From NCBI GenBank assembly GCA_029001845.1, contig JAREWP010000075.1:158679-222678 (forward strand): a stretch of DNA of 64,000 nt, given 5' to 3'. Both the position numbers and the translations under genes were made by a program. Below, one piece after another: positions 16,053 to 24,302 of this stretch. The notes under the pieces were generated by a model, which worked only from the letters and a program-made list of their open reading frames with translations, did not search any database and had not been told where the DNA came from. Every line of letters begins with the position of its first letter. Positions within the stretch are counted from its first letter, which is position 1. Source of the DNA: Candidatus Magnetocorallium paracelense (GTDB taxonomy: Bacteria; Nitrospirota; Thermodesulfovibrionia; Thermodesulfovibrionales; Magnetobacteriaceae).

Positions 16053-17734
16053 CTAAGGAACAAGGGTGCCATCTCCTACAACTTTCAATGTACTCAAATC
16101 AGTCAAAAATTCGCTTTTGAAATTCTTAAGCACTTCACTTAATTTTCTATATTTGGAAGTTCCAGTATTTTGTCTTGCTAACTCTGCCCATAAGTGATAG
16201 CCAAAAACTCCAGCTGCTGACTGTATCGGACTACTTGTCCATGACCAATATAATAGAATATCCATGTATCAAATGAATTAGCAAATAGCAATAAAAGTCT
16301 TTTATCTGTTATTTCTACAACTGAATTTGGAACATATCCCATGTCACTCCATATTGGCAATGTATATATATACTCGGTATAATTCTTAATATCTATAAAA
16401 ACTATGTAGTAGCTATCACCTGGAAGCATTTGTCCCAATATAAAATGTGCGACCTTTGATCGTCCGGCAAACTCAGGATTTGACACCGGAGCGGTAGTAG
16501 ACCCTACACTTCCAAGCGAATGGGAAATCATATAAGCGCCTGCGCCTGTTTCGGGGTCTCTGACGATATATCCGACTCCTGTCCAGTCATTTAGTGTAAC
16601 ATTATCTCGTGATACTGTCACCTCTTTTTGTGCGTTAACTGCGTTTCTTATATCCGTTATATCCTCCTCCGATAGAGTAAGCTGAGGTAAAATGGTATCT
16701 GCATTGTTTGAATCTATGGTATAAACGGGTATTCCCTCTTTTGCTGCTGTCTGTAATGCCTTGACTGCCGATACGGACTCAATTTGGAGAAGATTTTCCA
16801 GTATCTTATGCTCCAGATAGGACGAGTTCAGGCCCCTCTGTTTTATAAACTCCTTTCTCCGCGACATGTCGCCATCAATGGCAACGGAGGAGGCGGCGAC
16901 TTTGATGGCGTCGATGCTCAGACCCTCCATAAGGGGAGGTGAAAAGGGCATTCCAAAGAGCTCGTCATACACGGCATGGGCTACAAAGAGCGCAACTGAG
17001 GGCATCTTTGTATTGTGTACGCGCATAAGCGATTCAAGGAGCCTTGAATTCATATGTACCTGACGAAAGTAGGAGATCGAAATATTGTGCAGCAATTCTC
17101 CGGCCCTGTCGTCCATGGCGTTGACTGAATCGTGCAAGGTCCCTTCAAAGCTCTCTACTGTGTCCAAATGACCGGTCAGCTGATCTCCCGAATAATCTAA
17201 AGCAGGGACTCCTATGGCGTAAGCAATACCGTAGGTTATATCCTTTGTCAGTTTGTCCGTACCCAAATTGGGGCTTGTCAGAGTTGTGTTGAGTTCAATG
17301 GACGATCCCAACGGTATTTCCGGCCCTGTAAGTATAACTGTATCGTTCAGTTTTATTTCAGGTTTGACATTTACCAGTTCCATCGTTCCACTCATGTACC
17401 TGCAATAGACTCCCGACACTCTGAACATTGCAATCAAAAGACTGGCCTGATCGTAATTATTTCCCGACAGTTCGCCAAGTGTCTGCTGCGCGCCTTTTAG
17501 CGAACCATAATAGGGTTCGTATGTAATATTCTGTTTGACCCACTCATAGATTTTATGGGGATTGTTGTCGAGCTCCTCAGCCAGTTCCGTTATTTCCGTT
17601 GTAAACTGCACCTCAAGTGTCTCTGCCAGGTCTGCTTCCGTTGGCGGTGGTTTGGTTGTGCGAGCTTTACCGGCGGCCTTTGCGAGATCATAGGCAGGAT
17701 CATAGTCTTGCATATCCGACGGCTCCTGTGTCAA
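16053..17734 (-). pseudogene. transglutaminase-like protein gene, frameshifted near the 3' end
   Basis: The main frame codes for 518 residues from a TTG start. It contains a transglutaminase-like domain: NPHKIYEWVKQNITYEPYYG, KGAQQTLGELSGNNYDQASLLIA and SGVYCRYMSGTMEL. The position of the catalytic Cys is Asn (GNNYDQA), so it is probably not an active transglutaminase. Near 16240 the frame degenerates, while an overlapping frame continues naturally as SPIQSAAGVFGYHLWAELA to 16053, which points to a one-base frameshift. No signal peptide is visible and the open frame runs upstream without a better start, so the 5' part may also be lost. Relatives are large surface proteins. Confidence 0.65.
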
Positions 17735-18046
17735 ATCCTGTGTGAGCAGTCCTTTGTGAGCAGTCCTTTCAGTGAGCCGTTCGATGCAACGTGAACGCCT
17801 TATGCCTTATAACGTGTTTGATTCCGTCCTGCCGGGTAAGGAAGTTGTCAGAGCACTTATTTTTATGTTATAAATATTTATCTAAAACAGCATTTAGCTG
17901 TCAGCCATCAGCTATCAGCTCTTTAATTGCAGCACTTTATGGTTCAAAACAGATTCACCCGTAAAGTGAAGCTTATTTTGGCATAATATCAATTCTTTCC
18001 TTAGCTGAAGGCTGACTGCTTTTTTTATTTTTATTTGCTTCAGTGA
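17735..18046. other. gap with short tandem duplication and palindromic repeat
   Basis: A 14-bp direct duplication GTGAGCAGTCCTTT lies at 17743-17770, just before the transglutaminase-like gene's start, and may mark a duplication scar. The rest is occupied by the palindromic element listed next. No gene seen. Confidence 0.5.
17881..18028. repeat. copy of the palindromic TCAGC-ended (MITE-like) element
   Basis: About 148 bp. The left end reads TAAAACAGCATTTAGCTG and the right end CTTAGCTGAAGGCTGACTGC followed by T7. The right half (TTCACCCGTAAAGTGAAGC, TTATTTTGGCATAATATCAA, TTCTTTCCTTAGCTGAAGGC) is a near-exact reverse complement of the left half of the element at 30.18 kb. Confidence 0.75.
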
Positions 18047-18889
18047 ATGGATGGGGTGCGTTACAGGAAACTATCGGATTTTCTTCTTAAGGAGAGAGGC
18101 TTTTCGCTTACTCCTTATAAGGAAAATTATATTTTAAGGCGCCTGGAGTCGCGTCTGAATATAGTAGGCCTGCCTTCACTCGACGACTATATCGATTTTT
18201 TAAAGGGGAATGAAAATGAGATAAACAGTCTCTTAAACGCCCTTACAATCAACTTAACCTATTTCTTCAGAAACGCCGAAGTTTTTGAATATTTAACGCA
18301 CTCTGTACTGCCCAATCTGATAGAACAAAAAATAAAATCAAAGGAATACAGAATCAATATATGGAGCGCCGGATGCGCAACCGGGGAAGAGCCATATTCC
18401 ATTGCTTGTCTTTTATTGCAAAACTTCGATATTAAGCTCTATAAAATTAAAATAAACATACTTGCCACAGATGTCGATTCCGTGGCGATTAAAAGGGCGG
18501 AACAAGGTGTTTATCAGGCTGAAAAACTGGCTGAAGTAGATAAAAAGTTATTATTGAACTGTTTCAGAAAATCGGGAAACAGTTATCATATCAAAGAGGA
18601 GTTACGAGATATTGTCGAATTCAGGCGCTTAAACCTTCTGGATTGTACTCCTTTACATACCGACTTTGATATAATTACCTGCAGGAATGTGTTAATATAT
18701 TTTTCAAGACCATACCACTTAAAGACCTATGAGTATTTCCTCAGCCATCTTAATCAACAGGGGATATTAATCCTGGGAAAGGCCGAGATGCTGATATCGG
18801 AAATGAGATCCAATTTCGAGCACTTAAATATTGAATACTGTATGTACAGAAAAAGGCGGCAACAAAAAGATATTTCAGATATAAAGTAG
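18047..18889 (+). CDS. cheR: chemotaxis protein methyltransferase CheR (cluster 1)
   Basis: A 280-residue CheR that methylates glutamates of chemoreceptors with SAM. An N-terminal all-alpha domain (residues 1-75) is followed by the motif LTYFFRNAEVF, the SAM-binding loop WSAGCATGEEPYSIA near residue 106, and DIITCRNVLIYFS. It opens chemosensory cluster 1. The adjacent MCP gene encodes its probable substrate. No CheB is in this cluster, so demethylation would need the CheB of cluster 2. There is no strong ribosome-binding site before the ATG. Confidence 0.93.
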   Translation: MDGVRYRKLSDFLLKERGFSLTPYKENYILRRLESRLNIVGLPSLDDYIDFLKGNENEINSLLNALTINLTYFFRNAEVFEYLTHSVLPNLIEQKIKSKEYRINIWSAGCATGEEPYSIACLLLQNFDIKLYKIKINILATDVDSVAIKRAEQGVYQAEKLAEVDKKLLLNCFRKSGNSYHIKEELRDIVEFRRLNLLDCTPLHTDFDIITCRNVLIYFSRPYHLKTYEYFLSHLNQQGILILGKAEMLISEMRSNFEHLNIEYCMYRKRRQQKDISDIK

Positions 18890-18891
18890 TC

Positions 18892-18945
18892 GTTTACGGT
18901 TTACAATCTACAGTTAACGGTTTACAGTTGACGGTTTACGGTAAA
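18892..18945. repeat. heptamer array (TTTACGG type)
   Basis: Seven degenerate units of period 7 (TTTACGG, TTTACAA, TCTACAG, TTAACGG, TTTACAG, TTGACGG, TTTACGG) follow the cheR stop. A partial inverted copy (TGTAAACCGTAAG) lies about 40 nt further on, so the transcript could fold back. The same unit recurs near 21.67 kb. Confidence 0.75.
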
Positions 18946-19029
18946 AAGCTTCATTTACCGACTCTGTAGTTATTAAGAAAATGTAAACCGTAAGCTGTTT
19001 ATCAATAATTTAATTGCAGAGGAATCGCC

Positions 19030-20271
19030 ATGAAAAAGAAATTGATAGTAGGCTTTCTTTCCGTTATTTTTATAATACTTTTAATGAACTTCCTTGGCAC
19101 CTATTTCATCGAAGTAGAATGGCAGCGTCAGATATTCTCCGTATCATCTGCGCTTTTGGTTTCCATGTTCCTTGGTATGGCCATTACCAATCCTATGGTA
19201 AAAGACATAAAAAGACTGGTCGGACTGGCCGAGAAAGTGAGCGAGGGAGACCTTACACACGATCTCACGGTAACTGCAAAGGATGAAGTCGGCGCTCTTG
19301 AAGAATCTTTTTCTAAAATGATTCAATATCTTAAGGAACTGATCGCCAATAGTCAGGAGAACTCTAATGATGTGGCGGAGTCGGCGAAAAGATTCGAGTC
19401 TTTTTCTATGGAGATGAAAAAGACGATTGACGAAATTGTCAAGGCAATCGAAGGTATTTCAAGGGGTGCGGAAAAGCAGCTTACACTTGTAGAGAGTTCG
19501 TCGGAAATTATGAAGCGCATGGCGGATTCGACCAATCTCATTGCAAAAAAGGCGACAGCCACTTCCAATACGGCTTCAAGAACAGGAGAGCTGGCGAAAT
19601 CGGGAAAGGTCTCCTCTACGACGGCAATAAAGACCATGGAAGAGGTGGCGCAGAGGTCCATTGATTCGCTGGCCCTTGTAAAGCAGTTCGCCAAACGTGT
19701 AAAGGAGATAAATAAAATTACCGTTATGATAGCGGATATAGCGAATCAGACAAATCTCCTGGCCTTAAATGCCTCTATCGAGGCTGCCAGGGCGGGAGAA
19801 TATGGAGGCGGATTCGCCGTTGTCGCCGAAGAAGTAAGAAAACTGGCCGAAAGTTCCAAGGCTTTCAGTGAAAGTATAAACACCATTGTCGAGGATATAC
19901 AGGAAGAACAGGCCGTCATACTTACTCATCTGGAAAAGAATACGCAAGATGTACAGGAGGGCTCGAAAGTGGTGGTGAAAATCGGGTCTTCGCTGGAAAC
20001 GATCAGTAAGGATGTACTTTTAATGGTTTCCGCTGTTAAGGAGATATCGGTGCTTACAAACAATCAAAACAAGGAGGCAGGGGAGATGGTTCTGGCTATC
20101 GATGAAATTTCTCACCTGGCTCAGGATAATGCTTCCACTACCGAACAAACGGCAGCGGCGACCGAGGAACAGGCAACATCAATGGAAGAACTCTCCCGCC
20201 ATGCCGCCGAATTATCGACGATATCTCAGAGACAACTTGAAAGCATAGAGAAATTCCATATAGAGTCATGA
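19030..20271 (+). CDS. methyl-accepting chemotaxis protein without periplasmic domain
   Basis: A 413-residue chemoreceptor. Two membrane helices (about 4-23 and 35-55) are separated by only about a dozen residues, so there is no periplasmic sensor domain. A HAMP domain follows (about 56-110), then a signalling coiled coil whose hairpin tip reads [20 protein letters not shown], the CheA/CheW contact region. It probably senses a membrane or cytoplasmic cue, or a signal from a partner protein. GAGGAATCG precedes the ATG. The stop overlaps the start of the cheW-like gene by 4 nt, so the two are coupled. Confidence 0.93.
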   Translation: MKKKLIVGFLSVIFIILLMNFLGTYFIEVEWQRQIFSVSSALLVSMFLGMAITNPMVKDIKRLVGLAEKVSEGDLTHDLTVTAKDEVGALEESFSKMIQYLKELIANSQENSNDVAESAKRFESFSMEMKKTIDEIVKAIEGISRGAEKQLTLVESSSEIMKRMADSTNLIAKKATATSNTASRTGELAKSGKVSSTTAIKTMEEVAQRSIDSLALVKQFAKRVKEINKITVMIADIANQTNLLALNASIEAARAGEYGGGFAVVAEEVRKLAESSKAFSESINTIVEDIQEEQAVILTHLEKNTQDVQEGSKVVVKIGSSLETISKDVLLMVSAVKEISVLTNNQNKEAGEMVLAIDEISHLAQDNASTTEQTAAATEEQATSMEELSRHAAELSTISQRQLESIEKFHIES

Positions 20272-20744
20272 AAAAAATATTACGGGGAGACGAGCTTTTA
20301 ATCGTTTTTATGCTCATAGGAGATGTACATTTCGGACTTGAGATTCAAAAGATCATATCCATCGTCGAACCTAAACAGAGACGCACGATTCCTCTGTCTC
20401 CGCCTTATATAAACTCCATAATGAATTATTACGGCAGTATTGTTACAATATTCGATTTAAAGACCTATTTCGCCTTTCGTTCAACTGAAGATAACGATGA
20501 AGAAGCAAAAGTGGTGTACCTGAAACACAATGAACTCAATGTCGGTCTGCTCGTAGATAAAATCACGGGAATCGATTATGTGTCTCTCTCGGTGATAGAA
20601 GAGCCGGGAGCCCTTGATTCTGATTTTGAAGTCGAGAAGTTTTGCAACAATGTTTTTATTATTAATGAAGACGAACCTGTCGTATACCGTCTGGACGTCG
20701 AAAAAATAGAGGATTTCATGAACCGGATCGTTTTCCCCGGATAG
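20268..20744 (+). CDS. CheW-like adaptor (cluster 1)
   Basis: A 158-residue single CheW domain that would link the receptor to CheA. Typical elements are [16 protein letters not shown], the [24 protein letters not shown] block (usually P-x-Y-x-x-G-x-x-N-x-R-G) and [11 protein letters not shown]. The central loop reads IMNYYGSI where most CheW proteins have INLRGKV, so it is divergent. It overlaps the MCP gene by 4 nt and precedes a receiver-domain gene by 31 nt. Confidence 0.85.
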   Translation: MKKILRGDELLIVFMLIGDVHFGLEIQKIISIVEPKQRRTIPLSPPYINSIMNYYGSIVTIFDLKTYFAFRSTEDNDEEAKVVYLKHNELNVGLLVDKITGIDYVSLSVIEEPGALDSDFEVEKFCNNVFIINEDEPVVYRLDVEKIEDFMNRIVFPG

Positions 20745-20775
20745 GGGAAACATCCGGGACTTTCGGAGGTTTGCA

Positions 20776-21138
20776 ATGTCTGTTGTCCTTGTTGTGGAAG
20801 ATCAGAAGTTGATGCGCACTATGTTGTGCGACGCCCTGGAAGAAGCAGGCTATGATACTCTGGAGGCTTCCGAAGGTCTGGAAGGTTTAAACATGATTGA
20901 AACGAAAAGTGTTTCGCTGGTAATATCCGATCTTGTGATGCCATTATATGACGGAGCCAATTTTTTAAGCCTTTTAAAGACCTGCCATCCGGATATTGAA
21001 GTGCTTTCGCTGACTTCTGCGGCGCAAGACAGTACGATTTATCAGGAAGCCGTAAAAATCGTCGGAGAGGAGAAAATCATGAAAAAAACCGACAACTTCG
21101 ACGATGTCATAAATAAAGTTAAGGAGATACTGGGGTGA
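20776..21138 (+). CDS. single-domain response regulator (CheY-like)
   Basis: A 120-residue receiver domain. The acidic pair is VVEDQ, the phospho-acceptor is Asp52 in VISDLVMP, the conserved Thr/Ser is in SLTSAA and the Lys is in IMKKTDN. The Pro that normally follows this Lys is absent. It overlaps the following cheX-like gene by 4 nt (ATGG/TGA), which suggests that the CheX product acts on this receiver or on the CheY encoded 0.8 kb downstream. TTCGGAGG precedes the ATG. Confidence 0.88.
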   Translation: MSVVLVVEDQKLMRTMLCDALEEAGYDTLEASEGLEGLNMIETKSVSLVISDLVMPLYDGANFLSLLKTCHPDIEVLSLTSAAQDSTIYQEAVKIVGEEKIMKKTDNFDDVINKVKEILG

Positions 21139-21617
21139 TGGATTTACCGGGAAATATTAAGGCCATAGGAGAATCTGTCAGGAAGATTGCACCTGAGATC
21201 ATATCTCAATTTTCACGAATAGAAGTCAAAGAGGGGGGGGTACAGATAAAGAAACAGTCCTATCCCTCCTATGAGTATTCGTTTATAATCGGTGTTACGG
21301 GCAGGTATAAAGGGGCTGTGACAATGAGTTTAAAAAAGGAGGTCGCCTTTTATATCGCCTCCTCGATGCTGGGGCTTGAGGAGTTGAAAGAGTTTGACGA
21401 GACGGCTGAAAGCACTTTAAGAGAGCTGGCGAATATGACTGTCGCTCGATCATTAATGGTCGTATCCGATGAGGGGCTCATCGATCTCACTCCGCCGACT
21501 TTCGTAAAGGGCACGAATGTTTTTTTTGCCGTAGCCGATATTGACCAAACTTACGAAATCACTTTTGATACGGAAGTGGGAAAGCTCGAATTCAATATAT
21601 CGTTGTCCGAGAAGTGA
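21135..21617 (+). CDS. cheX: CheX-like CheY-P phosphatase
   Basis: A 160-residue protein of the CheC/CheX/FliY phosphatase group. It has the single E-x-x-N active-site motif (RELANMTVARSL) on the long helix that dephosphorylates CheY-P, and the layout of CheX: a YSFIIGVTGRYKGAVTMSL strand pair, the helix, and a second strand set. CheX proteins act as dimers. It lies in an operon with the receiver gene, which it overlaps. Cluster 2 uses a CheZ domain instead, so the two clusters end their signals by different phosphatases. Confidence 0.85.
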   Translation: MMDLPGNIKAIGESVRKIAPEIISQFSRIEVKEGGVQIKKQSYPSYEYSFIIGVTGRYKGAVTMSLKKEVAFYIASSMLGLEELKEFDETAESTLRELANMTVARSLMVVSDEGLIDLTPPTFVKGTNVFFAVADIDQTYEITFDTEVGKLEFNISLSEK

Positions 21618-21953
21618 GATGGGGAGGATTGTAGAAGCATAAACAGAGTTGAGGTGATTTTTAAAGAAGTTTGCGGTTTACGGTTTACAGTTTACGGCTA
21701 TATTAATGAAGTCCGCTAAAAGCGCTTCTTTAGTATATTAGGAATTTCAAAATAAAAAAGAACCGTACGTAGGACAGGCGTCTCGCCTGTCCTTTCTGCA
21801 AGCGAAATCGCAAATTACCGCGAATAGAGGCGGTTCGTTATACTGAAACGGACAGGCGGGACGCCTGTCCTAGGTGCCGAAATTTTTCTATGGTAGTTCT
21901 AAATAGAAAAGTCCGTCCATAAGGACGTTAACTTGATTATAAGGATGATGTAA
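21618..21953. repeat. gap with heptamers and two GGACAGGCG hairpins
   Basis: No gene seen. A short array of GGTTTAC-type heptamers lies at about 21669-21698, kin to the array after cheR. Two near-identical palindromes, GGACAGGCGTCTCGCCTGTCC (21772-21792) and GGACAGGCGGGACGCCTGTCC (21850-21870), flank a 57-bp spacer. These may be a paired hairpin repeat or part of a mobile unit. Confidence 0.65.
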
Positions 21954-22337
21954 ATGGCAGAAGAGCAAATACCAGGTGGAACGATACTTATTGTGGAAGA
22001 CACAAAATTCATGAGGCTTATGCTTCGGGACATTTTCGAGAGAAACGGTTACGAAGTTATAGGTGAGGCTGTAAACGGTAAAGAAGGTGTAGAGAAGTAT
22101 GAAGAACTCCTCCCCGATCTGACTACGCTCGATATAAGCATGCCTGAAATGGACGGCATCGAAACCTTGAGAGCTATTATGAAAATAGACCCTGCAGCCA
22201 AAGTAGTAATGGTAAGCGCCATGGGATATAAGGATAAAATTATGGACGCCGTTAAGAGCGGCGCCAAAGATTTTATCATTAAACCTTTTGAAGAAAAAAA
22301 GGTGCTCAGCGTCGTTCAAAATATATTAAAAAAATGA
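21954..22337 (+). CDS. CheY-like response regulator
   Basis: A 127-residue receiver domain: acidic pair IVEDTKFMR, phospho-acceptor Asp60 in TTLDISMPEMDG, Ser in MVSAMG and Lys in IIKPFEEKK. All catalytic positions are intact, and the TLDI-x-MP form resembles the CheY proteins found with CheX. TAAGGATGATG precedes the ATG. It is followed 60 nt later by fapA and then cheA, so CheA of cluster 1 probably phosphorylates it. Confidence 0.92.
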   Translation: MAEEQIPGGTILIVEDTKFMRLMLRDIFERNGYEVIGEAVNGKEGVEKYEELLPDLTTLDISMPEMDGIETLRAIMKIDPAAKVVMVSAMGYKDKIMDAVKSGAKDFIIKPFEEKKVLSVVQNILKK

Positions 22338-22397
22338 TAATACATTGCCTGTGCAAAAACACAAGAATCGACGTGCCCCTTAAAAGCGGTTTTGGGT

Positions 22398-24302
22398 ATG
22401 TCCAGGGAGATTAGCGAAGTTGTTGATGTCGTTTTCCAGGGCGAGGATGTGCTTGTCAGTATCCGAAAGCCTAAACCGCCGGGCAAGCTTGTTCCCTACG
22501 GGCGTGTTACCGAATATATTCGTTCGTTAAATCTCAAGGATGTCGATTATGAGATTTTAAAGAAGATATACAAAAACCCTGATCAATTCCCGCAAAAGTT
22601 CGCCAAAAATCCTGAGGTCCTGAAAAATAAAGAACCCGATAAACCCAAAGAGGTCAGGCTCTCAAAAAACATATACACCTTAGACGATCTGGTCAGCTTA
22701 ATCTTCCACGGCGATGATGTGTTTATTAAAATAGATAAGCCTGTCCCGCCCAAAAGACTCACCCCCTACGGCAGAATAACGGAATTCCTGGGCTCTTTCA
22801 ATTTACGGGAAGTCGATTACAATACCCTGAGAACGGTCTATAAAAACCCCGGCGCCGAGATGATCGAAATCGCCAAACGCTCCTTTGAGCAAATACAAAC
22901 CGAGAAATTTACAATAGAAATCAGTGAGGACAGATTGACATGTTATGTAACTCTTTCTCCTGTGAAAGAGAGTGAACCGTTGCCCGAAGCGGAACAAATT
23001 TTAAACGAGATGGAGTCACAAAACGTCGTATACGGTCTTCAACAATATGTTATTAAAAAGGCCCTTCATACCAGAGCCTTCAATAAAAAGATAATTGCCG
23101 CCAAGGGAATTTATCCTATACCCGGAGAAGATGAGAAAATTAATTTATCGATTCCGGCAGATAACAGACTGAACGATATTGTCTTAAAACTTTCCGATTC
23201 CGACCTTTTTGAAAAATTCGAGTTCGTTACAACAGTGAAAAGCGACGACAGGATCGCTGAAATAGAGCCGCTAACGAAAGGTACAAACGGCGCCACCGTT
23301 CACGGAGACAGAGTCTTTACTATACCTGGTCTGCCTCTGGAACATAAGGGCAGGAATGTAAATGTAAAGGGTCGTGAGCTTACGGCCGCCATTGACGGGC
23401 GTCCGCTTATGACATCGAAGGGATTGGAGGTGGAACCTGTACTTGTTTTAAGAGAGGCCCGGGAAAAGGAGATCAGATTCACCGGTTCCATAAAAGTAAG
23501 AGGCGATCTGTCACTCTGCCCCCTGGTTCAGGCTACCGGAGACATCGAGGTTCATGGCGTCGTAACGGAGAGCTCATTGGTGGCGGGGAGAAATATTGTT
23601 ATCCATGAAAATATTCTTTCCAGACCTGACAAAAGCATTGTAGCAGGCGGAGATTTCATCAGCCGCCATGTATCTTATGCAAAGGTTATTGCAGAAAATA
23701 TTTTTATAGTCTCCACTGCTTTTAATTCGGAGTTGACTGCTTTAAACTCAATTGTGACGATTGACCCTGACAGCAGAGTCGTGGGAGGTCATTTGCGCGC
23801 CGGGCTAAAGGCGGATATTTCAATTATAGGCAACGAATCAAAGGCGAGCACAAAAGTAAGTGTCTCTACTCCGGAGATTTTGAGAAAATACAAGCAGAAA
23901 ATTATCTCTGTTTACGATCCTGTTATAGAGAAAATAAAGAATAAGAGGGAGAGTTATAAGAAAAAATTATCGAAACTGGAGGAACTCAAAAAAAGACCGG
24001 GGGAAAAGTATCCAAGCGCCTATAATTGGCTCTACTCTCTTTTCTTTTCGGAAATGAAGCGTTGCGACGATAAACTCTCCCAAATTGCGCAACTTCAGGC
24101 CGCCATCAAGGAGGAGAACCTTTTTACACAAAAGGGTACCCTTAAAACAGGGCAAATATTTCCCTCTACAACCTTGTACATGGGGCATGACGTTCTGGAA
24201 ATAGAGGAACGAACCGGAATGAAAAGGTTTGTCATAGAAGAATCTAAAATCAGAGAAACCGATAAGGAGAACTCCGAAAATGATAGATCCTTCGAAATAT
24301 AA
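22398..24302 (+). CDS. fapA: FapA/DUF342-family protein with duplicated N-terminal module
   Basis: A protein of about 634 residues. The C-terminal two thirds is the DUF342/FapA domain (IKVRGDLSLCPLVQATGDIEVHG and following beta-helical repeats, then a coiled coil). The N-terminal third holds two copies of a module of about 60 residues with the pattern F-x-G-x-D-V, KP-x-PP, L-x-PYGR-x-TE, NL-x-x-VDY, YKNP (around residues 10-75 and 95-160). FapA proteins take part in flagellar assembly or polar regulation in some gammaproteobacteria. I prefer the ATG at 22398; a TTG two codons earlier is possible. It overlaps cheA by 23 nt. Confidence 0.82.
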   Translation: MSREISEVVDVVFQGEDVLVSIRKPKPPGKLVPYGRVTEYIRSLNLKDVDYEILKKIYKNPDQFPQKFAKNPEVLKNKEPDKPKEVRLSKNIYTLDDLVSLIFHGDDVFIKIDKPVPPKRLTPYGRITEFLGSFNLREVDYNTLRTVYKNPGAEMIEIAKRSFEQIQTEKFTIEISEDRLTCYVTLSPVKESEPLPEAEQILNEMESQNVVYGLQQYVIKKALHTRAFNKKIIAAKGIYPIPGEDEKINLSIPADNRLNDIVLKLSDSDLFEKFEFVTTVKSDDRIAEIEPLTKGTNGATVHGDRVFTIPGLPLEHKGRNVNVKGRELTAAIDGRPLMTSKGLEVEPVLVLREAREKEIRFTGSIKVRGDLSLCPLVQATGDIEVHGVVTESSLVAGRNIVIHENILSRPDKSIVAGGDFISRHVSYAKVIAENIFIVSTAFNSELTALNSIVTIDPDSRVVGGHLRAGLKADISIIGNESKASTKVSVSTPEILRKYKQKIISVYDPVIEKIKNKRESYKKKLSKLEELKKRPGEKYPSAYNWLYSLFFSEMKRCDDKLSQIAQLQAAIKEENLFTQKGTLKTGQIFPSTTLYMGHDVLEIEERTGMKRFVIEESKIRETDKENSENDRSFEI

